64,000 nt of DNA from Bryobacterales bacterium F-183 (GCA_016865505.2 AP025252.1:4030001-4094000); one strand, 5' to 3'. Shown: positions 15,601 through 24,831, counted from the first letter of the stretch. Program-made: numbers and translations. Notes: generated from the sequence alone by a model not told the origin.

Positions 15601-17298
15601 ATGTTTCGACCACTTTGCTGGCTGTTCGCGTTCGCATTTGCGGCCCACTTATCCGGCCAGGAAACGGCGAACATCCGCCTGATCGTCACGACGGATCTGC
15701 ACGGCTACATTTACCCGTACGACTACTACACCGCGAAGCCTGCCGAACGCGGTTTGGCGAAAGCCGCGACGTTGATCGCTGCGGCGCGTGCGGAAAATCC
15801 CGATTCGCTGTTGGTGGATTGCGGGGATACGATTCAGGGCTCGGCTTTGGAGACGGTGTATCAAGGCTTCGTACGTACGGGGCGCGCACCGAAGGGCGTC
15901 GTGACATCTGGGCTTACCGCAGATCCGATCGTGTTGGCGATGAATCAGCTGAAGTTTGATGCGATGGCAGTGGGCAACCACGAGTTCAATTACGGCCTGC
16001 GGAACTTGAACGCCGCGCGCAATGCATCGAAATTCCCTTGGATTTCTGCGAATACGCAGACGGTTGCAGGGTCCACTGAGAAGCCGTTTGCGCCGTACAT
16101 TGTGAAGACAATCAAGGGCATCAAGGTCGGTGTGGTTGGGATCACAACGCCTGGAGTTCCGGCTTGGGAAGAGCCGAAGAATTACAAGGGATACCAGTTC
16201 CTGCCGGGGAAAGAAGCGGCGGAAGCGGCTGTGAAGGACTTGAAGGCGAAGCATAACCCAGACATCGTGATTGTTGCCGCGCATGCAGGTTTGGAAGATA
16301 CCGGCGACCTGCGCGGCGAGAACATGGTGAAGCAGATTGCGACCGAAGTGCCGGGGATTGATGGCATCGTTTTTGGGCACACGCATGCGACGGTGGCAGG
16401 GCACTGGGTGGGCAATGTGCTAGTGATGCAGCCCCGTAACTGGGGCATTTCGATTGGCACGATGGATTTTGCTCTGTCGAAATCGAATGGCAAGTGGCAG
16501 GTGACGGACAAGAAGAGCAAGCTGATTCCGGTGACGAAAGATACGCTGGCGGATCCTGCGATTCTTGCGATTGCTAAGCCGTATCATGAGGCGGCGGAGC
16601 AGTATCTGACCTCGCCGGTGGCAGAGGCGCCCGTCGATATGAACGCGCAGTTGTCGCGCATTCAGGATACGCCGCTGATTGACGCGATTCATCAGACGCA
16701 GTTGCACTATGCGGATGCGGACGTTTCGTTTGCCGCTTCGTTCAATCCTCGTGTGACGGTTCGCAAAGGTCCGGTGACTGTACGCGAGATCGCGGCGTTG
16801 TACGTCTATGACAATACGCTGTACGGCATTGAAGGTAACGGCAAGATGGTTCGCGAGGCGTTGGAGAATGCGGCGCGATTCTTTGAGTCGTGCCCGGATG
16901 CCGCTTGCGAACATGGTCCGCTGATCAATCCCAAGGTGGTTGGCTTCAACTTTGATATGGCGCAGGGGGTCGATTATGAGATCGACCTGACCAAGCCTGC
17001 GGGGCAGCGGATTGTGAACCTGAAGTACAAAGGCGCGCCGCTCAAAGATGATCAGCCGTTGAAGATCGCGGTGAATAACTATCGCGCCGGTGGCAGTGCC
17101 GGGTACACGATGTTCAAAGGTGCGAAGGTGTACTACAGGTCGCCGGAAGAGATCCGGGATCTGATGATCCGTTATTTCGCGGAGCGGAAGTCGCTACCCG
17201 CAAAACCCGATGGCAACTGGCGCGTGGTTCCTGCGGCGGCGGCCGCAACGCTGGAACGCGATGCCATCGCAGAGACACGCAGAGGAGAGAATCGGTAA
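15601..17298 (+). CDS. Exported bifunctional metallophosphatase / 5'-nucleotidase (UshA-like)
   Basis: 565 residues with a signal peptide ending near LSGQ (residue 19). The N-terminal calcineurin-like domain shows all metal motifs: TTDLHGYIYP, VDCGDTIQGS, AVGNHEFNYG, IVAAHAGLED and VFGHTHATV. The C-terminal 5'-nucleotidase domain (about 340-530) contains DVSFAASFNPR, LYVYDNTLYGIEGNG and VNNYRAGGSAGYTMF for nucleoside binding. It releases phosphate from nucleotides or other monoesters in the periplasm. The next gene follows after 5 bases, so a plus-strand operon with the SelA-like and FtsX genes is likely. Confidence 0.9.
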   Translation: MFRPLCWLFAFAFAAHLSGQETANIRLIVTTDLHGYIYPYDYYTAKPAERGLAKAATLIAAARAENPDSLLVDCGDTIQGSALETVYQGFVRTGRAPKGVVTSGLTADPIVLAMNQLKFDAMAVGNHEFNYGLRNLNAARNASKFPWISANTQTVAGSTEKPFAPYIVKTIKGIKVGVVGITTPGVPAWEEPKNYKGYQFLPGKEAAEAAVKDLKAKHNPDIVIVAAHAGLEDTGDLRGENMVKQIATEVPGIDGIVFGHTHATVAGHWVGNVLVMQPRNWGISIGTMDFALSKSNGKWQVTDKKSKLIPVTKDTLADPAILAIAKPYHEAAEQYLTSPVAEAPVDMNAQLSRIQDTPLIDAIHQTQLHYADADVSFAASFNPRVTVRKGPVTVREIAALYVYDNTLYGIEGNGKMVREALENAARFFESCPDAACEHGPLINPKVVGFNFDMAQGVDYEIDLTKPAGQRIVNLKYKGAPLKDDQPLKIAVNNYRAGGSAGYTMFKGAKVYYRSPEEIRDLMIRYFAERKSLPAKPDGNWRVVPAAAAATLERDAIAETRRGENR

Positions 17299-17303
17299 CG
17301 CTT

Positions 17304-18917
17304 ATGTATCAGAGTTTGAAGAATCGTTTGGGACGCCGGGACTTGTTCCACGGCGGCGCGTTCGCGGCACTGACCAGCCTGTTTGGACGCAAAGTGGCGC
17401 AGGCCGCTCCACCCGCTCCCACTGCCGGACTCACCTTGGGCCCGACCATCTATGAATCGATCGGCGTGAAGCCGATTATCAACGCCCGCGGTACGTTCAC
17501 GATCATCAGCGGTTCTCTGATGCTGCCGGAAGTTCGCGCTGCGATGACCGAGGCTGCGCAGCACTTTGTCCACATGGACGAGTTGATGAACGGCATCGGC
17601 GCGCGCCTGGCGGAACTCACCAAGGCCGAATGGGGCATGGTGTCGTGCGGATGTTCGGCGGCTCTGACGCATGCGACTTCAGCCTGTATTGCCGGCGGTA
17701 ATCCGGATCTGCATGTACGGATGCCGGACCTGACGGGCTTTGCGAAGAGCGAGGTGATCATCCCGAAGCATTCGCGCAATGTGTACGATGCGGCGATTCG
17801 GGCTACCGGCGCGAAGGTGGTTGAGGCCGGTACGATGGCGGAGCTTGAGGCGGCGTTTGGGCCGAAGACCGCGATGATTTATATCTACGCTGGTCCGCAG
17901 GCGGAGAAGGGCGAACTGTCGACGGCGAATATCTGCAAGGCAGCGAAAGCGCACGGCGTTCCGGTGCTGGTGGATGCTGCGGCGGAGATCCTGACGGTGC
18001 CGAACGTGCATTTGGAGAACGGCGCGACGTTGGTGGCGTACAGCGGCGGCAAGTGCATCCGTGGGCCGCAGACGGCGGGGCTGCTTTTGGGTCGTAAGGA
18101 TCTGGTGCAGGCGGCGTGGGTCCACTCGGCGCCGCATCATGGCTTTGCACGGTCGTTGAAGATCGGCAAAGAAGAAGCCATTGGTATGCTGATGGCCGTG
18201 GAGATGTGGTTCAAGCGCGATCACAAGGCGGAGTGGAATACCTGGATGTCGCGACTGGATCATGTGTCGAAGCGCCTGGCGTCCATTCCCGGAGTGAAGA
18301 CGACGGTTCGCGAGCCTGAGGGCTTGTCGAACAAGACGCCGAGCCTACAGATTACGTGGGATCCGGCGAAGATCGCGATTACGGGCCAGGCGCTGTCGCG
18401 GCACTTTATGGCGTCCGAGCCTCGCATTGCGATTCCCGCGATGGGTGGACGTAGCGGCGAGACCGGGGTGTCCGTGACGCCGTACATGATGCAGACCGGC
18501 GATGAGAAGACGGTTGCGGATCGTTTGTACGCGACGTTGACCAATCCTCCGAAGCTCGCTGACGCGGTGCCTGCTCCGGCGGTGACGCCGACGGTGGACA
18601 TCACGGGCCGTTGGGACGTGACGATTGAGTACTTAGCCTCGAAGTCCACGCATCAACTGCATCTGGCGCAGAAAGGTGGACGGGTTGAAGGCGCGCATCA
18701 GGGCGACTTTGTGACGCGTGACTTGGGTGGTTCGGTGTCCGGCGATCAGGTGACGTTGAATAGCTCGTACACGGAACGGCACGGCGATTCGCTGCAGTTC
18801 CAGTTCATCGGCAAGGTGGTTGGCGACCAGATTGAAGGTACGCTCGACATGGGCGAGTACCTGAAGGGCAAGTGGACCGCCAAGCGCCACGAATACGGCA
18901 ACGGGCGTCGCGGCTAA
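17304..18917 (+). CDS. Exported SelA-like PLP-dependent enzyme with C-terminal beta domain
   Basis: 537 residues. The N-terminus has a Tat-like signal (GRRDLFHGGAFAALTSLFG, cleavage near AQA). The core is the seryl-tRNA selenium transferase/aminotransferase fold: IGVKPIINARGTFT, EWGMVSCGCSAALTHAT, VPVLVDAAAEI and the PLP-lysine motif YSGGKCIRGPQTAG. Relatives include SelA and DgaE-type dehydratases; the reaction here is unknown. The last ~100 residues (from DITGRWDVTIEY) form a separate beta domain seen on secreted acidobacterial enzymes. Export of a PLP enzyme by Tat is plausible because the cofactor is loaded before transport. Follows the nucleotidase by 5 bases. Confidence 0.82.
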   Translation: MYQSLKNRLGRRDLFHGGAFAALTSLFGRKVAQAAPPAPTAGLTLGPTIYESIGVKPIINARGTFTIISGSLMLPEVRAAMTEAAQHFVHMDELMNGIGARLAELTKAEWGMVSCGCSAALTHATSACIAGGNPDLHVRMPDLTGFAKSEVIIPKHSRNVYDAAIRATGAKVVEAGTMAELEAAFGPKTAMIYIYAGPQAEKGELSTANICKAAKAHGVPVLVDAAAEILTVPNVHLENGATLVAYSGGKCIRGPQTAGLLLGRKDLVQAAWVHSAPHHGFARSLKIGKEEAIGMLMAVEMWFKRDHKAEWNTWMSRLDHVSKRLASIPGVKTTVREPEGLSNKTPSLQITWDPAKIAITGQALSRHFMASEPRIAIPAMGGRSGETGVSVTPYMMQTGDEKTVADRLYATLTNPPKLADAVPAPAVTPTVDITGRWDVTIEYLASKSTHQLHLAQKGGRVEGAHQGDFVTRDLGGSVSGDQVTLNSSYTERHGDSLQFQFIGKVVGDQIEGTLDMGEYLKGKWTAKRHEYGNGRRG

Positions 18918-18926
18918 AGAGCACGG

Positions 18927-21473
18927 ATGGCCTTCTGGAAAACCGCCTCGCGCATTGCATGGCGCGAGACCCGTAGTTCCACGATCAAGTTCGGTTTTGT
19001 CGTGCTCGCCGTTGCGGTGGGCGTCGGCGCGCTGAGCGGAGTACGTGGGTTTAGCGACGGGTTCCGCACAACTTTGCTTCGCGAGGCGCGCCAGATTATG
19101 GCCGCCGATCTATCGGTGCGCATCTTTGGGCTTCCTAACGATGCGCAGCAGCAGTATCTCAAGGGCCTTGAAGCACGTGGTGGGCAGTACACGCACATCA
19201 CGGAGACCTTGACCATGGCCAATACTGCGACTCATCCTGAGCCGCTGATGGTTTCTGTGAAGGCTGTCGATCCGGCAGCCTATCCTTTTTACGGCAAGTT
19301 GAAGCTGGATCCGCCAGCGCCGCGGATTACGCTTGATGCGAAGTCGATTGGCGTTGCCGAAGATGTACTGGTGCGGCTGAATGCCAAGCGCGGGGATGTT
19401 CTAAAGCTTGGCGGGCAGGACTTTGTCATTACGTCGGTGATCCTATCCGAGCCGGATCGGATGTCCGGCAGCCTGAACGTTGGGCTCCGTGTGATGGTGA
19501 CGCGCGAGGGTCTGGAACGCACGGGCTTGATTCGCCTGGGGAGCCGTGCGTCGAATCGCTTTCTGTTCAAGCTGCCGCAACCGGAGACAGTGCTGCCGGT
19601 GGAGAAGGTGAAGCAAGAGCTGAAGGACGCGTTTCCCGAAGGGCTGGTGATCGATTACCGCGAGACGAATCCGACGATTACGCGGAGTCTGGATCGTGCG
19701 ACGCGGTTCTTGAGTTTGGTGTCGCTGATTGCGCTGCTGGTTGGTGCGTTGGGCGTCGCTACGACGATGCAATCGCATCTGGCGCAGAAGCTGGACGGGA
19801 TCGCGGTGATGAAGTCCATGGGCGGGACTTCGGGGCAGATCGTGCAGATCTATCTGGTGCAAACGATCCTGCTGGCGATTGCGGGGTCGGTGTTTGGGCT
19901 GGCGTTTGGGGTGATCGTGCAGTTGATCTTTCCGGTGTTGCTGCGGCGGTACTTCAATGTGGAGCCGGGGATCACGTGGAGTTGGGCGGCACTGGTGCAG
20001 GGGTTGGGTGTAGGGTTGCTATCGACGCTGCTGTTTACTCTGGTGCCGCTGTTGCGGATCCGGTCGATTCGGCCTGGCGTGATCCTACGTCGCGATATGG
20101 TGGAGCCGAATCTGCCTTGGTGGAAGCGGTGGTTCCAATCGAAGGCGGCACTGGCCGTTGGGGCAACCATTCTTTTTGGATTGGGCGCGATTGCGTCCTG
20201 GCTGTCCGATGTCAACATTGGGATCTTCTTTGTTGGCGGGCTTGCCGCGAGCCTGGCTGTGCTCTCGGTGGTGGCGTGGGGGTTGCTGAAGCTGTTGCGG
20301 CTTTTCCTGCGTACGACGACGTTGCGCTTGCCGAGTACGCTGCGGCACGGGATCGCGAATCTGTATCGTCCGGGCAATCAGGCGCAGACGGTGCTGGTAG
20401 CGCTGGGCGTTGGTGTGACGTTTATCCTGACGATTTACCTGGTGCAGAATCAGTTGATCAGCCAGTTGGTGAGGTCGGCGCCGCCGGGTATGCCGAACGT
20501 CTTTTTGATCGACATCACGCCGGACATCAAGGATGGCTTGGTGAAGCTGGTGGAATCGCAGCAGGGTGTGAACGGGCGCATGGATGTGACGCCGGCTGTT
20601 TCTGCACGAATGATGGCGATTAATGGGACGTCGCTGCAGCAGATGGATTTGAAGGGCTGGGGCCGGCGGTTCCTGCAGAGCCGATCGGTGGCGTACTCGA
20701 ACACGCAGCCTGAGGGCTTTGAGGTGTACGAGGGGAAGTGGTGGCAGGGTGATGAGAAGGATTCGCTAGTTGGTGTAGCAGAGGATGCGGCGAAGATTCT
20801 GAATCTGCATCCGGGTTCGGTTTTGGAGTTTGAGGCAAATGGCAAGCCGTTTCGGGCGAGGGTCGCGGCGCTGTACCGCACCGAGGGTTTTCGTATGGGC
20901 GGGATGAGCGAGTTTACGTTCACGCCGCATACGTTGACCGGGATGCCTGCGATTTACTATGGCGGCGTTCGCGTAGAGACGAATAAGGTGGCGCTGCTGC
21001 AGCGCGCGGCCTTTGAACAGTACCCGACAGTGACGGTGATCAACATTGCCGAGGCTCTGGCGATTATTCAGGAAGTTGTGGATCAGGCTGCGCTTGTCAT
21101 CCGGTTCTTGTCGGTGTTTGCCATTCTGGCTGGGGTGATCGTGCTGGCATCGAGTGTGGCGGGCACGCGATTCCGTCGCATTCGCGAGGTGGTGATCCTG
21201 AAGACGCTTGGTGGGACTCGGCGACGTATTGCGGGCATCTTCTCTGTTGAGTTTTTGGTGATTGGCGCGGTGGCGGGATTGATGGGCGGTTTGCTGGGTG
21301 CTGGTTTTTCCGCATTCATGTTGAAGCGGGTTTGGGAATCAGATGCGGGCTTTGCAACCCTGCCGGTGGTGGTTGCCGTCCTATCGACAGCGCTGCTGGC
21401 GAATGCCGCAGGTTGGCTGGCTAGTGCGCGAATCCTGGGCCAGAAGCCGCTGGAGGTGCTCCGCGATGAGTAA
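18927..21473 (+). CDS. FtsX-family ABC permease (YbbP-like)
   Basis: 848 residues. It begins with the amphipathic permease start AFWKTASRIAWRE, a first membrane helix at about 20-40, a large periplasmic domain, an FtsX block near 255-375 (LIALLVGALGVATTMQSH, VMKSMGGTSGQI), a pair of extra helices at 410-450, then a second periplasmic domain and a final FtsX block ending ARILGQKPLEVLRDE. The ten-helix YbbP layout fits extraction of lipoproteins or lipids. The usual ATPase partner (YbbA) and lipase are absent here. The last 8 bases overlap the regulator gene. Confidence 0.87.
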   Translation: MAFWKTASRIAWRETRSSTIKFGFVVLAVAVGVGALSGVRGFSDGFRTTLLREARQIMAADLSVRIFGLPNDAQQQYLKGLEARGGQYTHITETLTMANTATHPEPLMVSVKAVDPAAYPFYGKLKLDPPAPRITLDAKSIGVAEDVLVRLNAKRGDVLKLGGQDFVITSVILSEPDRMSGSLNVGLRVMVTREGLERTGLIRLGSRASNRFLFKLPQPETVLPVEKVKQELKDAFPEGLVIDYRETNPTITRSLDRATRFLSLVSLIALLVGALGVATTMQSHLAQKLDGIAVMKSMGGTSGQIVQIYLVQTILLAIAGSVFGLAFGVIVQLIFPVLLRRYFNVEPGITWSWAALVQGLGVGLLSTLLFTLVPLLRIRSIRPGVILRRDMVEPNLPWWKRWFQSKAALAVGATILFGLGAIASWLSDVNIGIFFVGGLAASLAVLSVVAWGLLKLLRLFLRTTTLRLPSTLRHGIANLYRPGNQAQTVLVALGVGVTFILTIYLVQNQLISQLVRSAPPGMPNVFLIDITPDIKDGLVKLVESQQGVNGRMDVTPAVSARMMAINGTSLQQMDLKGWGRRFLQSRSVAYSNTQPEGFEVYEGKWWQGDEKDSLVGVAEDAAKILNLHPGSVLEFEANGKPFRARVAALYRTEGFRMGGMSEFTFTPHTLTGMPAIYYGGVRVETNKVALLQRAAFEQYPTVTVINIAEALAIIQEVVDQAALVIRFLSVFAILAGVIVLASSVAGTRFRRIREVVILKTLGGTRRRIAGIFSVEFLVIGAVAGLMGGLLGAGFSAFMLKRVWESDAGFATLPVVVAVLSTALLANAAGWLASARILGQKPLEVLRDE

Positions 21474-22821
21474 ACCGGTGATCCTAGTCATTGAGGACGA
21501 GGAAAAGCTACGCCGCGTCCTGGAACTGCAGTTGATGGGCGCGGGGTATCAGGTGTTGAAGGCGGGTACGGCCGAAGAAGCCCTGTCGAGTGCGGGCGAT
21601 GCGGACCTGATTCTTACAGATGTGCTGCTGCCGGGTATGACTGGTATCGATTTCATCCGGCAGATTCGCGGCCAGGAACTGCATACGCCGGTGATTGTGA
21701 TGACGGCCGTGGGTACGGTAGAGAACGCCGTCGAGGCCATGAAGGCGGGGGCGAACGACTTTTTGCCCAAGCCTTTTTCGTTTGACCATCTGCAGACTGT
21801 GGTCGAAAAGGCGCTGGAAGTGCGGGCGCTGCGCGATGAGAATCGCCAGTTGAAAGAGGCGCTCGGGCACAAGTACCAGGTCGGCAACATGATTGGCCGG
21901 AGTCCTGCGATGCAGGAGATCTTTTCCACTGTGTTGCGGGTGGCTCCGACTCGGGCGACGGTGCTGCTGTGTGGCGAAAGCGGCGTGGGTAAGGACATGA
22001 TTGCGCGGGCGATTCATCAGAATTCGCCTCGCCGGGATCGTCCGTTTGTGAAGATCAACTGTACGTCGATCCCTGAGAATCTGATGGAGAGCGAGTTGTT
22101 TGGCTACGAGAAGGGAGCCTTTACGGGGGCGAGTATCTCAAAGCCGGGCAAGTTCGAGCAGGCCGATACCGGGACGGTGTTTTTGGATGAGATCGGCGAT
22201 GTTCCGGCATCGGTGCAGGTGAAGCTGCTGCGCATCCTGCAGGAGCGGGAGTTCGAACGGCTGGGTAGCAACAAGACGCGGCAGATTGATGTCCGTGTCG
22301 TTGCTGCGACGAATGTGGATCTTCGGGCGGCGCTCGAGGAAGGTACGTTTCGCGAGGATCTGTACTATCGCCTCAACGTGATGCCCATTGACGTTCCTCC
22401 GTTGCGGGAGCGGAAAGAAGACATCCCGGCGCTTGCGGAGTTCTTTGTGCGAAAGCTGGCGAAAGAGATGGGGAGTCCGGCAGAGACCATCGGCGATGAT
22501 GCGATGCAGAAGCTGGTGGGGTACCACTGGCCGGGGAATGTTCGCGAACTGCAGAATGTCGTGGAGCGGTCTTTGGTTCTGGCGACGAATCCGGTGATCC
22601 ATGCCAACGACGTGAAGCTGGACGTGTCGCCGAATCGGGCGAAGGCGCTGGCTCCTGGCGATGGGTTTTTGCCCGAAGGCGTGTCGCTGGAGGAGCACGA
22701 ACAGTCCCTGATTCGCGAGGCGCTGAAGCGGGCGAACGGGAATAAGAGCCAGGCGGCCCGGTTGCTGGGCCTTACTCGTAATGCCTTGCGGTACCGCCTT
22801 TCGCAGATGGGCCTGGAATAA
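21466..22821 (+). CDS. NtrC-family sigma-54-dependent response regulator
   Basis: 451 residues from the ATG at 21466 (a longer frame upstream runs through the permease gene). The receiver domain has acidic E10 D11 E12, phospho-acceptor Asp52 (LILTDVLLPG) and a Lys in LPKPF. The AAA+ domain has Walker A GESGVGKD, the sigma-54 contact motif GAFTGA and Walker B GTVFLDEIGD. The C-terminal Fis-type helix-turn-helix is NKSQAARLLGLTRNALRYRL. No histidine kinase is adjacent. The 8-base overlap suggests co-expression with the permease. The 3' end overlaps the convergent NHL gene by 50 bases. Confidence 0.95.
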   Translation: MSKPVILVIEDEEKLRRVLELQLMGAGYQVLKAGTAEEALSSAGDADLILTDVLLPGMTGIDFIRQIRGQELHTPVIVMTAVGTVENAVEAMKAGANDFLPKPFSFDHLQTVVEKALEVRALRDENRQLKEALGHKYQVGNMIGRSPAMQEIFSTVLRVAPTRATVLLCGESGVGKDMIARAIHQNSPRRDRPFVKINCTSIPENLMESELFGYEKGAFTGASISKPGKFEQADTGTVFLDEIGDVPASVQVKLLRILQEREFERLGSNKTRQIDVRVVAATNVDLRAALEEGTFREDLYYRLNVMPIDVPPLRERKEDIPALAEFFVRKLAKEMGSPAETIGDDAMQKLVGYHWPGNVRELQNVVERSLVLATNPVIHANDVKLDVSPNRAKALAPGDGFLPEGVSLEEHEQSLIREALKRANGNKSQAARLLGLTRNALRYRLSQMGLE

Positions 22822-23782
22822 CCGTCACGCGGTGGTTTTCGCTGTCGCCGACGTAGATGGTGCCTTTGCGGTCCACGAATACACCGTGCGGGCGCTTCAT
22901 GTCCTTGGCGACCGTTGAGATGGTGCCGGCCTTGGGATCGATGCGGCGGACGCAGTGGTTTTCCGTATCAGCGATGTACACCGTACCGTCCGGCGCACAA
23001 GCGATGCCTTTGGGTCCATTTAACTTGGCTTCTTTGGCGTTTCCATCGGTGTAGCCTTTTTCGCCTGTGCCTGCGACGGCCTGCCACTTGCCGTCTTCGA
23101 GTTTCATCACCATGTTGCCTTCGCGGAGGGCGAGCCACAGCGTACCCTGCTTGTCAAAGTCGATGGCGCGGGGGCCTTTCATTGGCTCGCCAAGGGTCTC
23201 AATGGTGCCTTTGTTGAGATCGATACGGCGGATGCGCTGGTTGCCGATGTCGCAGACGAGCAGGCGGCCCTGCGGGTCAAACACGATGCTGTGCGGTTGC
23301 TTGAACTGCGCCTGTAGCGCGGGTCCGCCGTCGCCGGAGAAGCCGGGTTCGCCGGTGCCTGCGATGGCGGAAAGCTTTTTGGTCTTCACCTCAAACTTGT
23401 AGATCTTGTGGGCGGGCATGTCCACGAAGTACAGGTCGCCGCGTTTGTCGAAGCGGACCTCGTAGGGCTGCTTGAGGTCGGGACCTGTGACGAAGTCGGA
23501 CAGGTTGCCTGATTTAAGGTCCAGGCGGCTGATGCGGTGGGTGTCGATCTCGCAGACGTAAAGCGCGCCGTCAGGTCCGGTGGTGAGGCCGTATGGATTC
23601 CGGATGCGCGATTCCGCAGCGTGCGAGAAGGCTGTGAACAGCGGCAGAGACAGAATGGCCCGGCGGGACCACTTCGACGTGGGGTCCGCGAGGGGCCCAG
23701 ATGCGCGGGTTGCTGTGTTCGGTGAAGATGGCGACTGTTGGTACTCCGCAAGCCGCTGCGAGATGTGTGATGCCCGAGTCAT
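22772..23782 (-). CDS. Exported NHL-repeat beta-propeller protein, start unclear
   Basis: At least five NHL blades are visible, each with the pattern PxGIxxDxxGxLYVxDxxNxRI (for example QPHSIVFDPQGRLLVCDIGN and RPHGVFVDRKGTIYVGDSEN) and spacer motifs AGTGEPGFSGDGG and AGTGEKGYTDG. A signal-peptide-like segment SRRAILSLPLFTAFSHA begins at 23668, but no ATG, GTG or TTG stands there. The nearest in-frame ATG is 23782, deep inside the glycosyltransferase gene, and is used for the coordinates. One extra G in GTGGTCC at this site may hide a GTG start. Function: probably a periplasmic binding scaffold. Confidence 0.72.
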   Translation of the reverse strand: MTRASHISQRLAEYQQSPSSPNTATRASGPLADPTSKWSRRAILSLPLFTAFSHAAESRIRNPYGLTTGPDGALYVCEIDTHRISRLDLKSGNLSDFVTGPDLKQPYEVRFDKRGDLYFVDMPAHKIYKFEVKTKKLSAIAGTGEPGFSGDGGPALQAQFKQPHSIVFDPQGRLLVCDIGNQRIRRIDLNKGTIETLGEPMKGPRAIDFDKQGTLWLALREGNMVMKLEDGKWQAVAGTGEKGYTDGNAKEAKLNGPKGIACAPDGTVYIADTENHCVRRIDPKAGTISTVAKDMKRPHGVFVDRKGTIYVGDSENHRVTVIPGPSAKGGTARHYE

Positions 23783-24377
23783 TGCCGATGTAGAGTACGG
23801 CCCCACGCAGCCAACGAGCGAGGTCGTACAGGTTATCGTACTGCACTGCGCCGGGGAGTGTTTGTTCGGGTGAGATGCAGTAGCGAGCCGGGTAGGGAAG
23901 TGCGAGTTGCTGGAAGTTTTCCAAGGGCCAGTTTTTCTTGGTAGATCCCGAGAAGGGATGGATGGCGATGAAGGGCTCTTGGGGGATCGGGTCGACTTGC
24001 AGGGTGGGGTAGCTGGTGCTGCCGAAGAACTCGACGGCGTGCGACGGGCAGTCTGCCGGAGGTAGCGCGGGGCGGTACTCGGTGCAGGAAGGCATCGAGG
24101 CGCGGAACTCGGGGCGCTGGGTGCCGTACCAGGAGATGATGGAGTCAAACCCGTCGAACATGCCGGGGCGGACGTCGCGGCCAGGGATGCCTAGGGTGTC
24201 GATTCCGGTTGCAGAGATGGCGCGTACGCGATCTGCAAATTGGACCAGGGGTACAACGGGGGCGGGTACCCAAACTTCAGTGTAGGCGGCTTTGAGGTCT
24301 TGCATGGCCGGGAAGCAGAGCAGGCAATCGCCGATGCCGCCCGGCCGGATGAGAAGGCGTCTAGTTGGAGACGACAA
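23571..24377 (-). CDS. Glycosyltransferase family 9 (heptosyltransferase-like)
   Basis: 268 residues starting at TTG 24377, 17 bases inside the end of the DsbD-like gene. The N-terminal LLIRPGGIGDCLLCFPAM is the GT9 Rossmann start; IHPFSGSTKKNWPLENF and YIGNDSGITHLAAACGVPT are the donor-site motifs; IWAPRG follows near the end. It is short for the family (usually 320-360). GT9 enzymes add heptose or similar sugars to lipopolysaccharide. Its 3' part overlaps the NHL frame. Confidence 0.85.
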   Translation of the reverse strand: MSSPTRRLLIRPGGIGDCLLCFPAMQDLKAAYTEVWVPAPVVPLVQFADRVRAISATGIDTLGIPGRDVRPGMFDGFDSIISWYGTQRPEFRASMPSCTEYRPALPPADCPSHAVEFFGSTSYPTLQVDPIPQEPFIAIHPFSGSTKKNWPLENFQQLALPYPARYCISPEQTLPGAVQYDNLYDLARWLRGAVLYIGNDSGITHLAAACGVPTVAIFTEHSNPRIWAPRGPHVEVVPPGHSVSAAVHSLLARCGIAHPESIRPHHRT

Positions 24378-24831
24378 CGGGGATCTTCACGTCGATGGTT
24401 TTGGGGGCAAAACACATCGTGTCGTTACAGGCCTGGTAGCGCAGCTTGCCGTTGAACACTTGTGGACCTACGGGCGCGTCGGCACCGGCCTTCAGCGACG
24501 CCTGGAGTTCGAACTCGCCCGAATAGACGTTGAGCGGCTTCTTGGAGAAGCTGTAGGTTTCGTCCTTGCCCTTGGGGTACGTCACGCCGGTGGACTCGAG
24601 TCCGTTGGTGGGCGCGAAGCTGAGCTTCAACGGAATGAGGTACTCGTCCGAGGGCGTGTTGGTATTGCAATGGAGCCCGGGCGGCAGCTTGAGCTTGATC
24701 TTGGCGGGCGTGGGTACGCCACGCTTGAGCGCGACCTCCGAGGGAGGCGTTACGCCTAGCGAGTTGGGACCCTGCGCGAAAAGAAAGCTGCTACTTGCCA
24801 GCAGGAGCGTCGAAAAGATCTTTGAGGTCAT
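24361..24831 (-). CDS. DsbD alpha-domain-like periplasmic protein
   Basis: 156 residues from ATG 24831 (a second ATG at 24843 is in frame), with the signal peptide MTSKIFSTLLLASSSFLFAQ. The pattern GVTPPSEVALKRG, LPPGLHCNTNTPSDEY and LRYQACNDTMCFAP matches the N-terminal immunoglobulin-like domain of DsbD (PF11412 type). It keeps the Cys pair of the QAC...MCF segment that exchanges electrons in DsbD. It is free-standing, without DsbD membrane or thioredoxin parts. It overlaps the end of the TlpA gene by 41 bases, so both are probably made together for periplasmic thiol reduction. Confidence 0.85.
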   Translation of the reverse strand: MTSKIFSTLLLASSSFLFAQGPNSLGVTPPSEVALKRGVPTPAKIKLKLPPGLHCNTNTPSDEYLIPLKLSFAPTNGLESTGVTYPKGKDETYSFSKKPLNVYSGEFELQASLKAGADAPVGPQVFNGKLRYQACNDTMCFAPKTIDVKIPVVVSN

